64,000 nucleotides of DNA from Formicincola oecophyllae (GTDB lineage: Bacteria; Pseudomonadota; Alphaproteobacteria; Acetobacterales; Acetobacteraceae): NCBI RefSeq assembly GCF_006542395.2, contig NZ_CP038231.1, forward strand, positions 992,001 through 1,056,000. Reading direction: 5' to 3'. The notes below the pieces were generated by a model that was not told the origin of the DNA, searched no databases, and saw nothing but the letters and a program-made list of their open reading frames with translations. This document shows positions 7,759 through 16,598 of this stretch, in pieces. Position 1 is the first letter of the stretch. Each line of letters starts with the position of its first letter. The position numbers and the translations under genes were made by a program.

Positions 7759-9078
7759 ATGAAGTTCCTTCAGACCACCAACCCTGATTTTGACCAGCAG
7801 CTGGCTGCCGTTATGGCCCAGCGCGGTTCAGACACCCAAAGCGTGGCTGGGCCAGTGCGCGACATCCTGCAGGATGTGCGCAAGCGTGGTGATGAAGCGC
7901 TGTGCGCCTACACCAACCGCTTTGACCATATGGACATCACCCCGGTCCAGCTTCGCGTTAGCCGTGCTGAAATGGAAAAGGCCGCTTCCCTCGTAGCGCC
8001 CGCCACCATGGACGCCCTGCGTTTAGCTGCTGCCCGCATCACGGCTTTCCATGAAGCGCAGCTGCCTGAAGATATCGATTACACTGATGCGGCTGGCTTA
8101 CGCCTGGGTATGCGCTGGATCCCGCTTGATGCTGTAGGGTTGTACGTGCCAGGGGGCAAGGCGGCCTATCCCACCTCTGTCCTCATGAACGCTCTTCCTG
8201 CGCGGGTGGCTGGGGTCAAGCGCTTGGCCATGTGCGTTCCAACTCCTGGTGGGCAGCTTAACCCGTTGGTGATGGCCGCAGCCCTTCTGTGCGGTGTGGA
8301 TGAAGTCTACCGCGTGGGTGGGGCCCAGGCTGTGGGGGCCATGGCATACGGCACGGAGAGCATGAAGCCAGTTGACCGCATCGTTGGCCCAGGCAACGCC
8401 TATGTGGCGGAAGCCAAGCGCCAGGTTTTCGGTCATGTGGGCATCGATAGCGTGGCGGGCCCCTCTGAGGTGGTTGTAGTGGCTGATGCCAACAATGATC
8501 CACGCTTGGTGGCCATTGACCTGCTTGCCCAGGCAGAACATGACGAGCAGGCCCAGGCCGTTCTCATCACGAATGACGTGGATTTTGCCCACCAAGTGGA
8601 AAAAGCAGTTGAGCGGGAGCTTGAAACCCTCACACGCCGTGCCATCGCTGAAAAAAGTTGGCGTGACCATGGCGTCATCGTAGTGGTACGCAATTGGGAT
8701 GAAGCCGCTGAAGTGGCCAATGAATTCGCGCCAGAGCACCTGGAGGTGATGCTGGATGAACCACGCCAGTTCGCCCAGGCGATCCGCCATGCTGGAGCCA
8801 TTTTCATGGGCCGTTTTTGTCCGGAAGCTGTAGGGGATTATGTGGGTGGTCCCAACCATGTGCTGCCCACCAGCCGTACCGCCCGTTTCTCCTCAGGGCT
8901 TGCAGTGCATGATTTCCTCAAGCGCACCACCTCCATTGAGACAGATGGTGAAGGGCTGAAAGCCGTTGGGCCAGCTGGCGTAACCTTGGCGCGTGAAGAA
9001 GGGCTGGATGCCCATGGTTTGAGCATGGCAGCGCGTTTGAAGGCCCTGGCTGAACAAGGGCAGAAACCCAAAGCCTGA
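7759..9078 (+). CDS. hisD: Histidinol dehydrogenase
   Basis: It oxidises L-histidinol to L-histidine with two NAD+, the last step of the pathway. The 439 residues contain the signature VAGPSEVVVVAD, the zinc/catalytic region around AQAEHDEQAQ, and APEHLEVM. I chose ATG 7759 because MKFLQTTNPDF resembles the family N-terminus; an in-frame TTG at 7738 would add seven residues. It forms a two-gene unit with hisG and ends at a strong terminator. Confidence 0.93.
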   Translation: MKFLQTTNPDFDQQLAAVMAQRGSDTQSVAGPVRDILQDVRKRGDEALCAYTNRFDHMDITPVQLRVSRAEMEKAASLVAPATMDALRLAAARITAFHEAQLPEDIDYTDAAGLRLGMRWIPLDAVGLYVPGGKAAYPTSVLMNALPARVAGVKRLAMCVPTPGGQLNPLVMAAALLCGVDEVYRVGGAQAVGAMAYGTESMKPVDRIVGPGNAYVAEAKRQVFGHVGIDSVAGPSEVVVVADANNDPRLVAIDLLAQAEHDEQAQAVLITNDVDFAHQVEKAVERELETLTRRAIAEKSWRDHGVIVVVRNWDEAAEVANEFAPEHLEVMLDEPRQFAQAIRHAGAIFMGRFCPEAVGDYVGGPNHVLPTSRTARFSSGLAVHDFLKRTTSIETDGEGLKAVGPAGVTLAREEGLDAHGLSMAARLKALAEQGQKPKA

Positions 9079-9117
9079 ACGTTCGCGACCAAGCGCTGAC
9101 CTTTCACTTTCCCCAAC

Positions 9118-9150
9118 ACAGCCAGCCTCCAAAGGACTGGCTGTATTTTT
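9118..9150 (+). terminator. Rho-independent terminator of hisGD
   Basis: ACAGCCAG pairs with CTGGCTGT and is followed by ATTTTT. It lies 40 bases after the hisD stop and just before the convergent hydrolase gene. Confidence 0.85.
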
Positions 9151-9177
9151 ATGGGGTGGAAAACCGGACTGGTGCTG

Positions 9178-9987
9178 TTAGGGGTGCGGGCTTTGGGAGG
9201 CGAGGAAGTTCAACACAATTTTTTGGAAAAGGTCGGGCTGTTCAACATGCAGCCAATGGCCTGCCTGGGGGATGGTTTCAAGATGGGCTTGGGGAAAAAG
9301 GTCTTTAAGGGCCTGAACGCCAGCGCCATCAATGTAGTTTGAGTGCGCACCGCGCACAAACAAGGTGGGGCCTTCGTAAGGCTTCACATGGGGGATGGTC
9401 AGTTGGGCAGGCCAATCTTCCACATTCTTAAATCCTGCGGCGATATCCGTGATGCTGCATTGCCATTGCGCTGGCTTGCCCGTTCGGTCAGGGCGCACAT
9501 TCTGCCCCAACAACGCCACCAAAGCTTCTGAATTAGTAAAGCTTTTAAAATAATCTTGCACCGCTTTGTGGTCTGCCAAAGGGGGCAGGGGGCTTTGCGC
9601 TAAGGTTTGGGCCAAGGCTGCATGGCCATTGCTGATAGGCAGGGGGGCAATGTCGCCCACAACCAGGCCTTGAACGCGCTCTGGGGCCGTCAGGGCGATG
9701 GCCATAGCTGTTTTGCCGCCCATGGAATGGCCAATGATGTAAGCCTGGTTCAATCCAAGGCTGTCCATGGTCTCCAGCACATCAGTGGCCATGGCTTGGT
9801 AGCTTAAAGGGCCAGCGGGACTTTCACCGTGGGAACGCAGATCCAACGCCCACGTTCGGCAATGGGGCGCCAAAGCACGTTGAAGCTGCCCCATATTGCG
9901 TCCCCGCCCCAAAACACCATGGAGCAAAAGCACGGCAGGGGCGTGGGGAGAGCTGGTTTCAGTACGGTGATAGCTAGCTAGTCTCAT
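9178..9987 (-). CDS. Alpha/beta-fold hydrolase (YbfF/ABHD11-like esterase)
   Basis: A 269-residue single-domain serine hydrolase. LLHGVLG forms the oxyanion-hole region, GHSMGG the nucleophile elbow (Ser88), and AGHWLHVEQP contains the catalytic His. The closest general pattern is that of short-acyl esterases of the YbfF type; the substrate is unknown. ATG 9987 is preferred over an adjacent TTG. It lies downstream of the alcohol dehydrogenase gene on the same strand, separated by a hairpin, and is convergent with hisD. Confidence 0.85.
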   Translation of the reverse strand: MRLASYHRTETSSPHAPAVLLLHGVLGRGRNMGQLQRALAPHCRTWALDLRSHGESPAGPLSYQAMATDVLETMDSLGLNQAYIIGHSMGGKTAMAIALTAPERVQGLVVGDIAPLPISNGHAALAQTLAQSPLPPLADHKAVQDYFKSFTNSEALVALLGQNVRPDRTGKPAQWQCSITDIAAGFKNVEDWPAQLTIPHVKPYEGPTLFVRGAHSNYIDGAGVQALKDLFPQAHLETIPQAGHWLHVEQPDLFQKIVLNFLASQSPHP

Positions 9988-10086
9988 CAAAAATGGTTCT
10001 CAGGCAGTGTTGGGAGGGCTAGTCAGGGCTAGCAATAGAATGTGTCCCTGGTGGTTTCATGAAGCATGGAGGCTGTGACCCCATAA

Positions 10087-10118
10087 GGAAAGCCCGGCTC
10101 TTGCGAACCGGGCTTTCC
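10087..10118 (-). terminator. Perfect hairpin, probable terminator of the alcohol dehydrogenase gene
   Basis: GGAAAGCCCGG and its exact complement CCGGGCTTTCC enclose a 10-base loop. On the minus strand the stem is followed only by a weak T stretch. It separates the dehydrogenase gene from the hydrolase gene. Confidence 0.65.
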
Positions 10119-10205
10119 TAGTCAGACTGAGGGGGTATACCCCTCAACCAGCTTTCATGACCCAAGGTTTTATTCAAACCAAGTGGTCAGCTCAGCTTGA
10201 AGAGC

Positions 10206-11270
10206 TTAGGATTTGGAGAAATCAATGACCATGCGGCCACGGATTTTGCCTTCTTCCATTTCCTTAAAGATCTTCTTGACGTCTTCCAGGGGGCGAAGCT
10301 CAGTTTTGCACTTCACTTTGCCTTCAGCAGCGAACTGGAAAGACTCACGCAGGTCCTGACGGGTACCAACCAGCGAACCGATGACTTCAATGCCATCCAG
10401 AACCAGGCGGGGGATGGACAGGTCCATTTTGTCTGGCGGCAGGCCAACGGCTACAACGACACCACCAGCACGCACGCAGTCAACAGCGGCGTTGAAGGCG
10501 GCCTTGGCAGTGGCGGTCACCACAGCAGCCCAGGCGCCACCAGGGATGGTGCCATTTTCGAGGGGCTTGTTGCCACCGGTGTGCTCGCGGATGATCTTCA
10601 CCACATCTTCATGGATGGGGTTGATCACTACTTCAGCGCCCAGCTCCTTGGCGAAATCCAGGGCGGCAGGGTTGGCGTCAACAGCGATGACCTTCGCGTT
10701 GAACACGTTCTTGGCCCACTGCAGCGCCAGGTTGCCCAGACCGCCAACACCGAAGATGACAATCCACTCGCCAGGCTTGATCTTGGAAACCTTGACAGCC
10801 TTGTAGGTTGTCACGCCAGCGCACGTGATGGAGCTGGCGGTGGCTGAATCAAGGCCCTCAGGCACAGGAACGGCATAGCTGGGAACAACGATGCATTCCT
10901 GGGCCATGGCGCCATTGACGGTGAAGCCAGCGTTCAAGACGTAACGGCACAGGGTCTCACGGCCCGTGGTGCAGTATTCGCAACGGCCGCAGCCTTCGTA
11001 GAACCAGGCAATGGAAACGCGGTCGCCAATTTTGGCAGGCTGCGGGCCCATGGAAGTGGCGTCTGAACCAAGTTTGGTGATGCGGCCAACGCCTTCATGG
11101 CCCAGGATGCGGCCAGTGTGGTCGCCGAAATCACCAGCGGCCACGTGCAGGTCGGTATGGCAAACGCCGCAGCATTCAACCTTCACCAGCGCTTCAGTAG
11201 GGCGCAGGGGGCGCAGGGTGACGTCTTCAATGGCAATGGTTTTGCCAGGTGCGCAAACAACAGCTTTCAT
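10206..11270 (-). CDS. Zinc-dependent alcohol dehydrogenase (AdhP/AdhA type)
   Basis: A 354-residue medium-chain dehydrogenase that interconverts primary alcohols and aldehydes with NAD(H). Catalytic zinc ligands are Cys37 (GVCHTD), His58 and Glu59 (GHEG). The structural zinc is held by Cys94, 97, 100 and 108. The Rossmann motif [14 protein letters not shown] follows at about 178. It lies 270 bases downstream of pyruvate decarboxylase on the same strand, so reduction of acetaldehyde to ethanol (or the reverse) is the likely role. It has its own upstream region with two inverted repeats. Confidence 0.93.
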   Translation of the reverse strand: MKAVVCAPGKTIAIEDVTLRPLRPTEALVKVECCGVCHTDLHVAAGDFGDHTGRILGHEGVGRITKLGSDATSMGPQPAKIGDRVSIAWFYEGCGRCEYCTTGRETLCRYVLNAGFTVNGAMAQECIVVPSYAVPVPEGLDSATASSITCAGVTTYKAVKVSKIKPGEWIVIFGVGGLGNLALQWAKNVFNAKVIAVDANPAALDFAKELGAEVVINPIHEDVVKIIREHTGGNKPLENGTIPGGAWAAVVTATAKAAFNAAVDCVRAGGVVVAVGLPPDKMDLSIPRLVLDGIEVIGSLVGTRQDLRESFQFAAEGKVKCKTELRPLEDVKKIFKEMEEGKIRGRMVIDFSKS

Positions 11271-11381
11271 GATTTTCTCCCTAGTGACGCCTGCACCCGC
11301 AAAAGCTGCAGAACATCATGACTAGATTGTCTGAAAGTGATTTTGGGCGGGGGAAAGGCTTTATCAAGCATTCCCCCTGAT

Positions 11382-11403
11382 GCAGGGCACATATATGCCC
11401 TGC
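11382..11403. promoter_or_regulatory. Inverted repeat upstream of the alcohol dehydrogenase gene
   Basis: GCAGGGCA and TGCCCTGC form a perfect 8-base palindrome around CATATA, 112-133 bases upstream of the dehydrogenase start. A second palindrome, TACCAGCA-AGG-TGCTGGTA, lies at 11418-11436. They could be operators, or hairpins between pdc and adh; the sequence does not decide. Confidence 0.4.
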
Positions 11404-11540
11404 GTGCCTGGAATAAGTACCAGCAAGGTGCTGGTATCATTCTGGCTTTAAGCGCCTTTGACTTGTGCCCTCCCCACCCAACTGGCCATGGTGGCCAGGG
11501 GGGAACAGGGGCTTAGCAAAGGCGCCTGACCGTCAGCGAC

Positions 11541-13238
11541 TTACTTAAAGTCGTTGATGACGGGAGGACGTGCATTGGTGGAAGCGACTTCCTTGCCCCA
11601 CGTCAGCAGGTCCTTCGTGCAGTCGTCCTGCGCGATGACGCACTGGATCAAGGTCGGGCCCTTGCGGTTGGCAAGGCCCTTCTTGATGGCGTCCTCAAGC
11701 TCGCCAGCGGTTTTGGCCATCAGACCCAGACCGTGACCTGTCTCGCCGTTGAAGGCGGGCATCAGGGCAGCGTAGTTCCAGTTCTGGATGTAGTTGTAGG
11801 GACCGTCATGAATGGCGATCTCAATGCCGTAGCCGTGGTTGTCGATCAGGAAGATGATGACCGGCAGCTGGTAGCGGACCATCTGGCCCACTTCCTGGCA
11901 GGTGAGCTGGAAGGAGCCGTCACCGCACATGATGAGGTGCTGGCGGTCGCGCGCACCAATGGCAGAACCGAAGCCAGAGGGGATAGACCAGCCAATGTGG
12001 CCCCACTGCATTTCGGTCTCAACGCGGCAGCCGTTTGGCATGTTCATGCGCAGGGCGTTGAACCAGGAGTCACCGGTCTCAGCAAACAGCGTCGTGGTGG
12101 GCGTCAGAAGGTTGTTGATCTGGCGCGTCATCTCATCGCAGGTCAGCTTGTCAGCTGGCGCAGACGCCTTGATGTCCAGAACGGGGGCCTTGGTGCCCTG
12201 GGCGCTTTTGGGAGCGGCAGAAACCTTCTTGGCCAGTTCCTTCAGGAACTCCTTCATGGTGAAGCCGCCATAGTTGCGGCCATCGACCTGCACGCGGTTA
12301 GGCTGAATCAGAAGGACGTTCTTGCCACGGGGCCAGGCATGCCAGCCAACGGTGGCGTAATCGTTCCAGTTCGGACCGACCTGGATCAGAACGCCGCTCT
12401 TATTGGCGTCTTCAACCAGCTTCTCAGCGTCACCGGTGGAGACGATGCCCCAATAAGCGCCGCGGAAACCACTGTGCTGCTCAGGGAAGCAGCTCTTGGC
12501 AGCGGCCATGATGGTCACGGCGCAGCCCAGCTTGTCGGCCAGCTCAACGGTGGCTTTCTCAGCTTTAGCAGGGCGGACCTTGGAGCCAACCAGCATCACG
12601 ACGTTGTCGGATTTGCCAATGAACTTGGCAGCGGCTTCAACGGCGGCGTCCAGGGATTTGCGGTCGGTGACCAGCTCAGGCAGCAGCTCGCTCAGCGGGC
12701 CGGGGCGATCGCACTCGAGGCCTGACACGTTGCAGGAAATTTCGAGGTAGGCAGGGCGCTGGTGCAGCATCATCTCACGGATGACGCGGTCGATCTTCTC
12801 AGGCGCCTCGAAAGGCTGCGTGATGGATTCGGTCGCAACGCAGATCTGCTTGCACATTTCCTGCTGATAGGCGTACTCGGTGGTGCCGATCGTGTGGTGC
12901 AGGATGTGGCCTGTGCCATAATCGTTGCTGTTGGGGCAGCCAGAAACCAGCAGAACTGGCAGGTGCTCAGCATAGCTGCCGCCAAGGGCAGAGTTCATGG
13001 CGGAAATGGCGCCAACGCTGTAGGTCACCACGCACATGGCAGCGCCATGGGAGCGGGCGTAGCCTTCGGCAGCGAAGCCGCAGTTCAGCTCGTTGCAGTC
13101 GTAGATCTGGTTCCAGTGCTTGTTCTTCAGCAGCTGGTCGAGAAGAACGAGGTTGTAGTCGCCAGCAACGGCGAAATGGTCTTTAAGCCCGATCTGGACC
13201 AGGCGTTCGGCAAGATACTCGCCAACTGTGAATGTCAT
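11541..13238 (-). CDS. pdc: Pyruvate decarboxylase
   Basis: A thiamine-diphosphate enzyme that decarboxylates pyruvate to acetaldehyde and CO2. The 565 residues match the bacterial Pdc of Zymomonas and acetic acid bacteria. Present are the catalytic Glu in CNELNCGFAAEGYAR, the HH pair in GHILHHTIG, and the ThDP motif from GDGSFQLT to DNHGYGIE. The start is ATG 13238, preceded by GGAGGATCTC; an upstream extension to 13340 in the same frame has no RBS. The strong RBS and regular codon use suggest high expression. It pairs with the downstream alcohol dehydrogenase. Confidence 0.96.
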   Translation of the reverse strand: MTFTVGEYLAERLVQIGLKDHFAVAGDYNLVLLDQLLKNKHWNQIYDCNELNCGFAAEGYARSHGAAMCVVTYSVGAISAMNSALGGSYAEHLPVLLVSGCPNSNDYGTGHILHHTIGTTEYAYQQEMCKQICVATESITQPFEAPEKIDRVIREMMLHQRPAYLEISCNVSGLECDRPGPLSELLPELVTDRKSLDAAVEAAAKFIGKSDNVVMLVGSKVRPAKAEKATVELADKLGCAVTIMAAAKSCFPEQHSGFRGAYWGIVSTGDAEKLVEDANKSGVLIQVGPNWNDYATVGWHAWPRGKNVLLIQPNRVQVDGRNYGGFTMKEFLKELAKKVSAAPKSAQGTKAPVLDIKASAPADKLTCDEMTRQINNLLTPTTTLFAETGDSWFNALRMNMPNGCRVETEMQWGHIGWSIPSGFGSAIGARDRQHLIMCGDGSFQLTCQEVGQMVRYQLPVIIFLIDNHGYGIEIAIHDGPYNYIQNWNYAALMPAFNGETGHGLGLMAKTAGELEDAIKKGLANRKGPTLIQCVIAQDDCTKDLLTWGKEVASTNARPPVINDFK

Positions 13239-13468
13239 GAGATCCTCCATGGATGAACCTTGCCGGAACCTGGACTGTTTTTGCCCAGGCGTCCACCCAC
13301 ACTGGTGGCCATCTGCCCATACGCGCGCGCATTGCTGCACGCATGGCAGCCGCCACCCTGGTGCGGCCCCTCTTGTGAGGGGCTAGACTGCACCGTGCAG
13401 GCGATGTCCATGGCAGGTTTAGGCTTGGACTGCGCCAGCATGAAGTTGGATTTCAAGGAGATTGCACC

Positions 13469-13945
13469 ATGTCGACCGTCCGCCCTTTTGAATGCGAAGA
13501 TGGCGCCTTCGCTGTGTTTTTCCCTGTCGCTTCAGCCAAGGCTGCTGAGTTTGGGCACTGGCTGATTGTGGCGCTGCCTAAAGCTGGCACCACCAAGGGG
13601 GAGCCAGACTATGAGGTTGTGCTGGTCAAGGATTGGGCAGGGCTGCTGCCGGCCAAGCCTGCCAGCCTTGCGCAGGCCGCTGAGGAGGTCCGCAAGGGTG
13701 GGGCGGGCTTGTTCACGCCTGCCAAAGCGCCGTTGGTTGCTGCCAACACGGAACGCCAGGGCCAGGAGCTGCGTGTGCATTACGGCCCCATGTCTGGCCC
13801 AGCCTGCACATGGGGCACGCAGGGTGATGAAGCCATGCGCGTGATTGGCGCCATCCAGGAGGTGGAGGCTTATTTGGTGGGTAAGTTCAGCAACGTGACC
13901 CACAAAGTGTGCCAAGCCAACAGCAAAGCCCCAGCGCGCCGCTGA
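13469..13945 (+). CDS. Conserved-looking hypothetical protein
   Basis: A 158-residue soluble protein without signal peptide or membrane segment. AAGGAG lies 8 bases before the ATG, so translation is likely. I do not recognise the family. It is divergent from pdc (230 bases apart) and converges on mutY with a gap of 27 bases. Confidence 0.65.
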   Translation: MSTVRPFECEDGAFAVFFPVASAKAAEFGHWLIVALPKAGTTKGEPDYEVVLVKDWAGLLPAKPASLAQAAEEVRKGGAGLFTPAKAPLVAANTERQGQELRVHYGPMSGPACTWGTQGDEAMRVIGAIQEVEAYLVGKFSNVTHKVCQANSKAPARR

Positions 13946-13972
13946 GCGTGGGCAGCAGCCTGCTGGCTAGCT

Positions 13973-15040
13973 TCATGAAGAGCTTGCCAGCTTGAGGCAT
14001 TTGCGCAGCAGCGTGGAGCAAGGGACTTCCCCAGGCGCTGTCCAGGCCAGCCCTGCTTGGGGTGGCAGTGACCTTTCCAGAAGGGGGCCAGGGAGCTTCT
14101 GGATGGTAAGGTGCAGTTCCAGGTGGGTGAATACATGCTTAATCTGCCCCGCCAGCTGCCAAGGTTGCAGGGCTAGTTGCTCCAGCCCAGCCTGGGGCAG
14201 CGCCTGTTCAAGGTTTGGACAGGCCTCCACCCACGCGCTTGAAGGCAGTTCATGGAAACCACCTAAAATGCCTTTTTCAGGTCGCCGGCGCATCAAAACG
14301 TAGCCTTGGCCATTTTCCACCAGAAAAGCCATGCCGTAGCGTACAGGCCGAGCTTTGGGAGGCGTGCGCTTGGGGAGCATTTCAGCCACCCCTTCCTGGC
14401 GCGCGTGGCAGGCGTCACGCCAGGGGCAGAGAGCGCAGGCTGGCTGGCGCGGTGTGCACAGGGTGGCACCCAGGTCAAACAAGGCTTGGGTGAAATCAGA
14501 GGGGTGGGCTTGAACGGTCTTGTCCTGCTCAAAACGAGCTGCCAAGGACGCCAATTCCCGCCGGGCGGCAGGCAGGGGGGTGGAGACAGCGTAAAGGCGC
14601 GCCATGATGCGCTCCACATTGCCATCCACCGGGATGGTGGGCACGCCAAAAGCCAGACTGGCAATGGCGCGTGACGTATAGGCTCCAATGCCTGGCAGTT
14701 GGGCCAGCCCTGCCACGGTGGTGGGGTAGCCGCCATGGGCCAAGACCGCCTGCGCAGCCTTGTGCAACCCACGGGCGCGGCGGTAATAGCCAAGGCCTTC
14801 CCAGTTTTTCAGCACAGCGTCCAATGGCGCCTCAGCCAACGCCGTGACAGTTGGGAAACGTTCCAGGAAGCGCCCATAATAAGGCCGCACTGTCGCCACG
14901 GTGGTTTGCTGCAGCATGATTTCGCTGACATGGACATGGTAAGGGGCCATGAGTTGCCCATAAGCCCGCCACGGCATGGAACGGCGGTGGCGCCCATACC
15001 AGTTCAACAAAGCTTGGGCGGAAGGGAGGGAGAGTGTCAT
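13973..15040 (-). CDS. mutY: A/G-specific adenine DNA glycosylase
   Basis: It removes adenine mispaired with 8-oxoguanine. The 355 residues contain the catalytic Glu in SEIMLQQT, the helix-hairpin-helix LPGIGAYTSRAI, the catalytic Asp in VDGNVERIMAR, and the 4Fe-4S cluster cysteines C-x6-C-x2-C-x5-C in CTPRQPACALCPWRDAC. A C-terminal NUDIX-like recognition domain follows. The ATG at 15040 overlaps the start codon of the divergent DciA-like gene; a TTG at 15061 is an alternative. Confidence 0.95.
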   Translation of the reverse strand: MTLSLPSAQALLNWYGRHRRSMPWRAYGQLMAPYHVHVSEIMLQQTTVATVRPYYGRFLERFPTVTALAEAPLDAVLKNWEGLGYYRRARGLHKAAQAVLAHGGYPTTVAGLAQLPGIGAYTSRAIASLAFGVPTIPVDGNVERIMARLYAVSTPLPAARRELASLAARFEQDKTVQAHPSDFTQALFDLGATLCTPRQPACALCPWRDACHARQEGVAEMLPKRTPPKARPVRYGMAFLVENGQGYVLMRRRPEKGILGGFHELPSSAWVEACPNLEQALPQAGLEQLALQPWQLAGQIKHVFTHLELHLTIQKLPGPLLERSLPPQAGLAWTAPGEVPCSTLLRKCLKLASSS

Positions 15041-15590
15041 GGCACCCAGACAGAAAGCCAAAACGCGTTGGGCGCAAGCGGAAAAAAAACCGAGGAAGCA
15101 GCCTCAACGCGGAAGTGGGAAAACTGGCGGGGAGGAGCAGGGAAGGGCCTTTACGACTTTGCACATTGGCTTGTTGGTGACGCGCCTGGGTAAAACGGCC
15201 TGTCACAAAAGGCCTAACGTGCTGATCAGGCTCATGGTGGAGTGGCCATCCATCATGGGCCCATACTTGGCGCGTTACAGCGCACCGCGCCAGTACCGCG
15301 ATGGTGACCTGATTGTGGGCTGCGCGCCTGAAGTGATGATGGACATTCAATATGGTGCACCCCAGCTCATCAAGCGCATTAATTTGAGTTGCGGTTGGCA
15401 TGGGGGTGAAGGGATTCAGCGGATGCGCATTAGGCAGGAAGCGGGGCAGTTCGCCCGCCCTAGACCCCATCTGCGTCCGGAGCCAGCTGTCAGGCGCTTG
15501 GGTGGGCAGGCTGGCCTGGAAGTGGAACAGATGGCTGAAGGGCGCTTGCGCGCAGCCTTGTTGCGGTTGGGGCGCCACCTCAACCCCTGA
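15039..15590 (+). CDS. DUF721/DciA-like protein
   Basis: A 183-residue basic protein with a DUF721 core (about 50-130). The family includes DciA, the predicted loader of the replicative helicase in bacteria without DnaC. The C-terminal part is rich in Arg and Gly. The start ATG 15039 is preceded by GGAGGGAGAG, which lies inside the divergent mutY gene, and its ATG shares the CATG with mutY. The mutY-DUF721 neighbourhood is common in Alphaproteobacteria, which supports the call. Confidence 0.75.
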   Translation: MAPRQKAKTRWAQAEKKPRKQPQRGSGKTGGEEQGRAFTTLHIGLLVTRLGKTACHKRPNVLIRLMVEWPSIMGPYLARYSAPRQYRDGDLIVGCAPEVMMDIQYGAPQLIKRINLSCGWHGGEGIQRMRIRQEAGQFARPRPHLRPEPAVRRLGGQAGLEVEQMAEGRLRAALLRLGRHLNP

Positions 15591-15603
15591 AGGGGGTAGC
15601 CCG

Positions 15604-15645
15604 AAAAACACAAAACCGCGCCCTAGGTATCGAGCCAGGGCGCGG
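15604..15645 (-). terminator. Terminator of serB
   Basis: CCGCGCCCT pairs with AGGGCGCGG. Read on the minus strand, the stem is followed by TTTTGTGTTTTT. It lies 60 bases beyond the serB stop. Confidence 0.8.
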
Positions 15646-15704
15646 CATGGGTGGCTTTGGAGGAGTTCCGCGCTGCCCTTAACCAGGATGCAGCGCTGGG
15701 GAGC

Positions 15705-16598
15705 TTATTTGATGATCTGGCTGGCGTGGTAGCCCTGGGCGAACAGAAGGGCGCGCATGCCGCAGAAATTCACTTGCTCATGGACCTTTTTGCGCACGGA
15801 AGGTTTGGCATGGTAGGCAACGCCAAGCCCAGCGGCCGTCAGCATGGGAATGTCATTGGCGCCATCGCCGGTGGTGATGGAGTCCTTGATGGTCACACCA
15901 CGGCGCTTGCACAGGTCAATGAGGTGCTCGCGCTTCTGAAGCGGACCCAGGATCGGTCCAAGCAGCTTGCCTGTGACGACACCATCTTTGATTTCAAGGA
16001 AGTTGCCATAGTTGAAGTCAAAGCCCACAACTTTGGCAATGCGACTGGTGAACCAAGTGAAGCCGCCTGAAACCAGCGCGGTCAGGGCATGGTTGGCGTT
16101 CATGGTGCGCACAAGCTCTTCGATGTCGTCTGCGAGCTTGAAACCTTGAAGGGTTTTTTCCAGGTCCTGCACCGTCAGGCCGCGCAGGAGCATGGCGCGG
16201 GCGCGGATGCTCTGGGCGAAATCCATTTTGCCGTTCATGGCTTCATGGGTGATTTCAGCGCATTTTTCGCCAGTGCCGTTGAGCTTGGCGAGATCGTCCA
16301 TGGTTTCGCCATCAACGGTGGTGCTGTCCATGTCGCTGATGAGGACCATTTTGCGGCGCCACTCTGTGCCCGTCACGATGGTGTCAACGCGGTATTGCTC
16401 AGTGCCCAGGGCTTTGCGCGCTGCTTCAACAGCGGCAACACGGTCCTTGGTGGTGAAGGGGATCTCAACGGCCTCGCCCTCAGAGAGGGTGACGGGGGCT
16501 GCGCCCTTGACGATGTCGCGCCCAAGTTCAATGGCTTCTTTGGACAGGGTGTTGTCGCGGCGGTTGGCAACGAGCGTAAGGATGCTGGGTAAAGACAT
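15705..16598 (-). CDS. serB: Phosphoserine phosphatase
   Basis: A HAD-superfamily enzyme that dephosphorylates phosphoserine, the last step of serine synthesis. The nucleophile motif DMDST is near residue 90. The SGGF Ser-containing motif II and GDGANDIPML motif III follow. An N-terminal segment of about 80 residues resembles the ACT-like domain of long SerB proteins. The ATG at 16598 overlaps the start of the divergent miaA on one CATG. Confidence 0.94.
   Translation of the reverse strand: MSLPSILTLVANRRDNTLSKEAIELGRDIVKGAAPVTLSEGEAVEIPFTTKDRVAAVEAARKALGTEQYRVDTIVTGTEWRRKMVLISDMDSTTVDGETMDDLAKLNGTGEKCAEITHEAMNGKMDFAQSIRARAMLLRGLTVQDLEKTLQGFKLADDIEELVRTMNANHALTALVSGGFTWFTSRIAKVVGFDFNYGNFLEIKDGVVTGKLLGPILGPLQKREHLIDLCKRRGVTIKDSITTGDGANDIPMLTAAGLGVAYHAKPSVRKKVHEQVNFCGMRALLFAQGYHASQIIK

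Noticed and set aside
8098-8859. 253-residue minus-strand frame within hisD
   Set aside because: It is antisense to a well-supported histidinol dehydrogenase and has no recognisable motif or RBS.
10197-10847. 216-residue plus-strand frame opposite the alcohol dehydrogenase gene
   Set aside because: The dehydrogenase on the minus strand has all zinc ligands; this frame is a shadow.
11733-12725. 330-residue plus-strand frame opposite pdc
   Set aside because: It is antisense to a clear pyruvate decarboxylase gene and shows only composition typical of a mirrored GC-rich gene.
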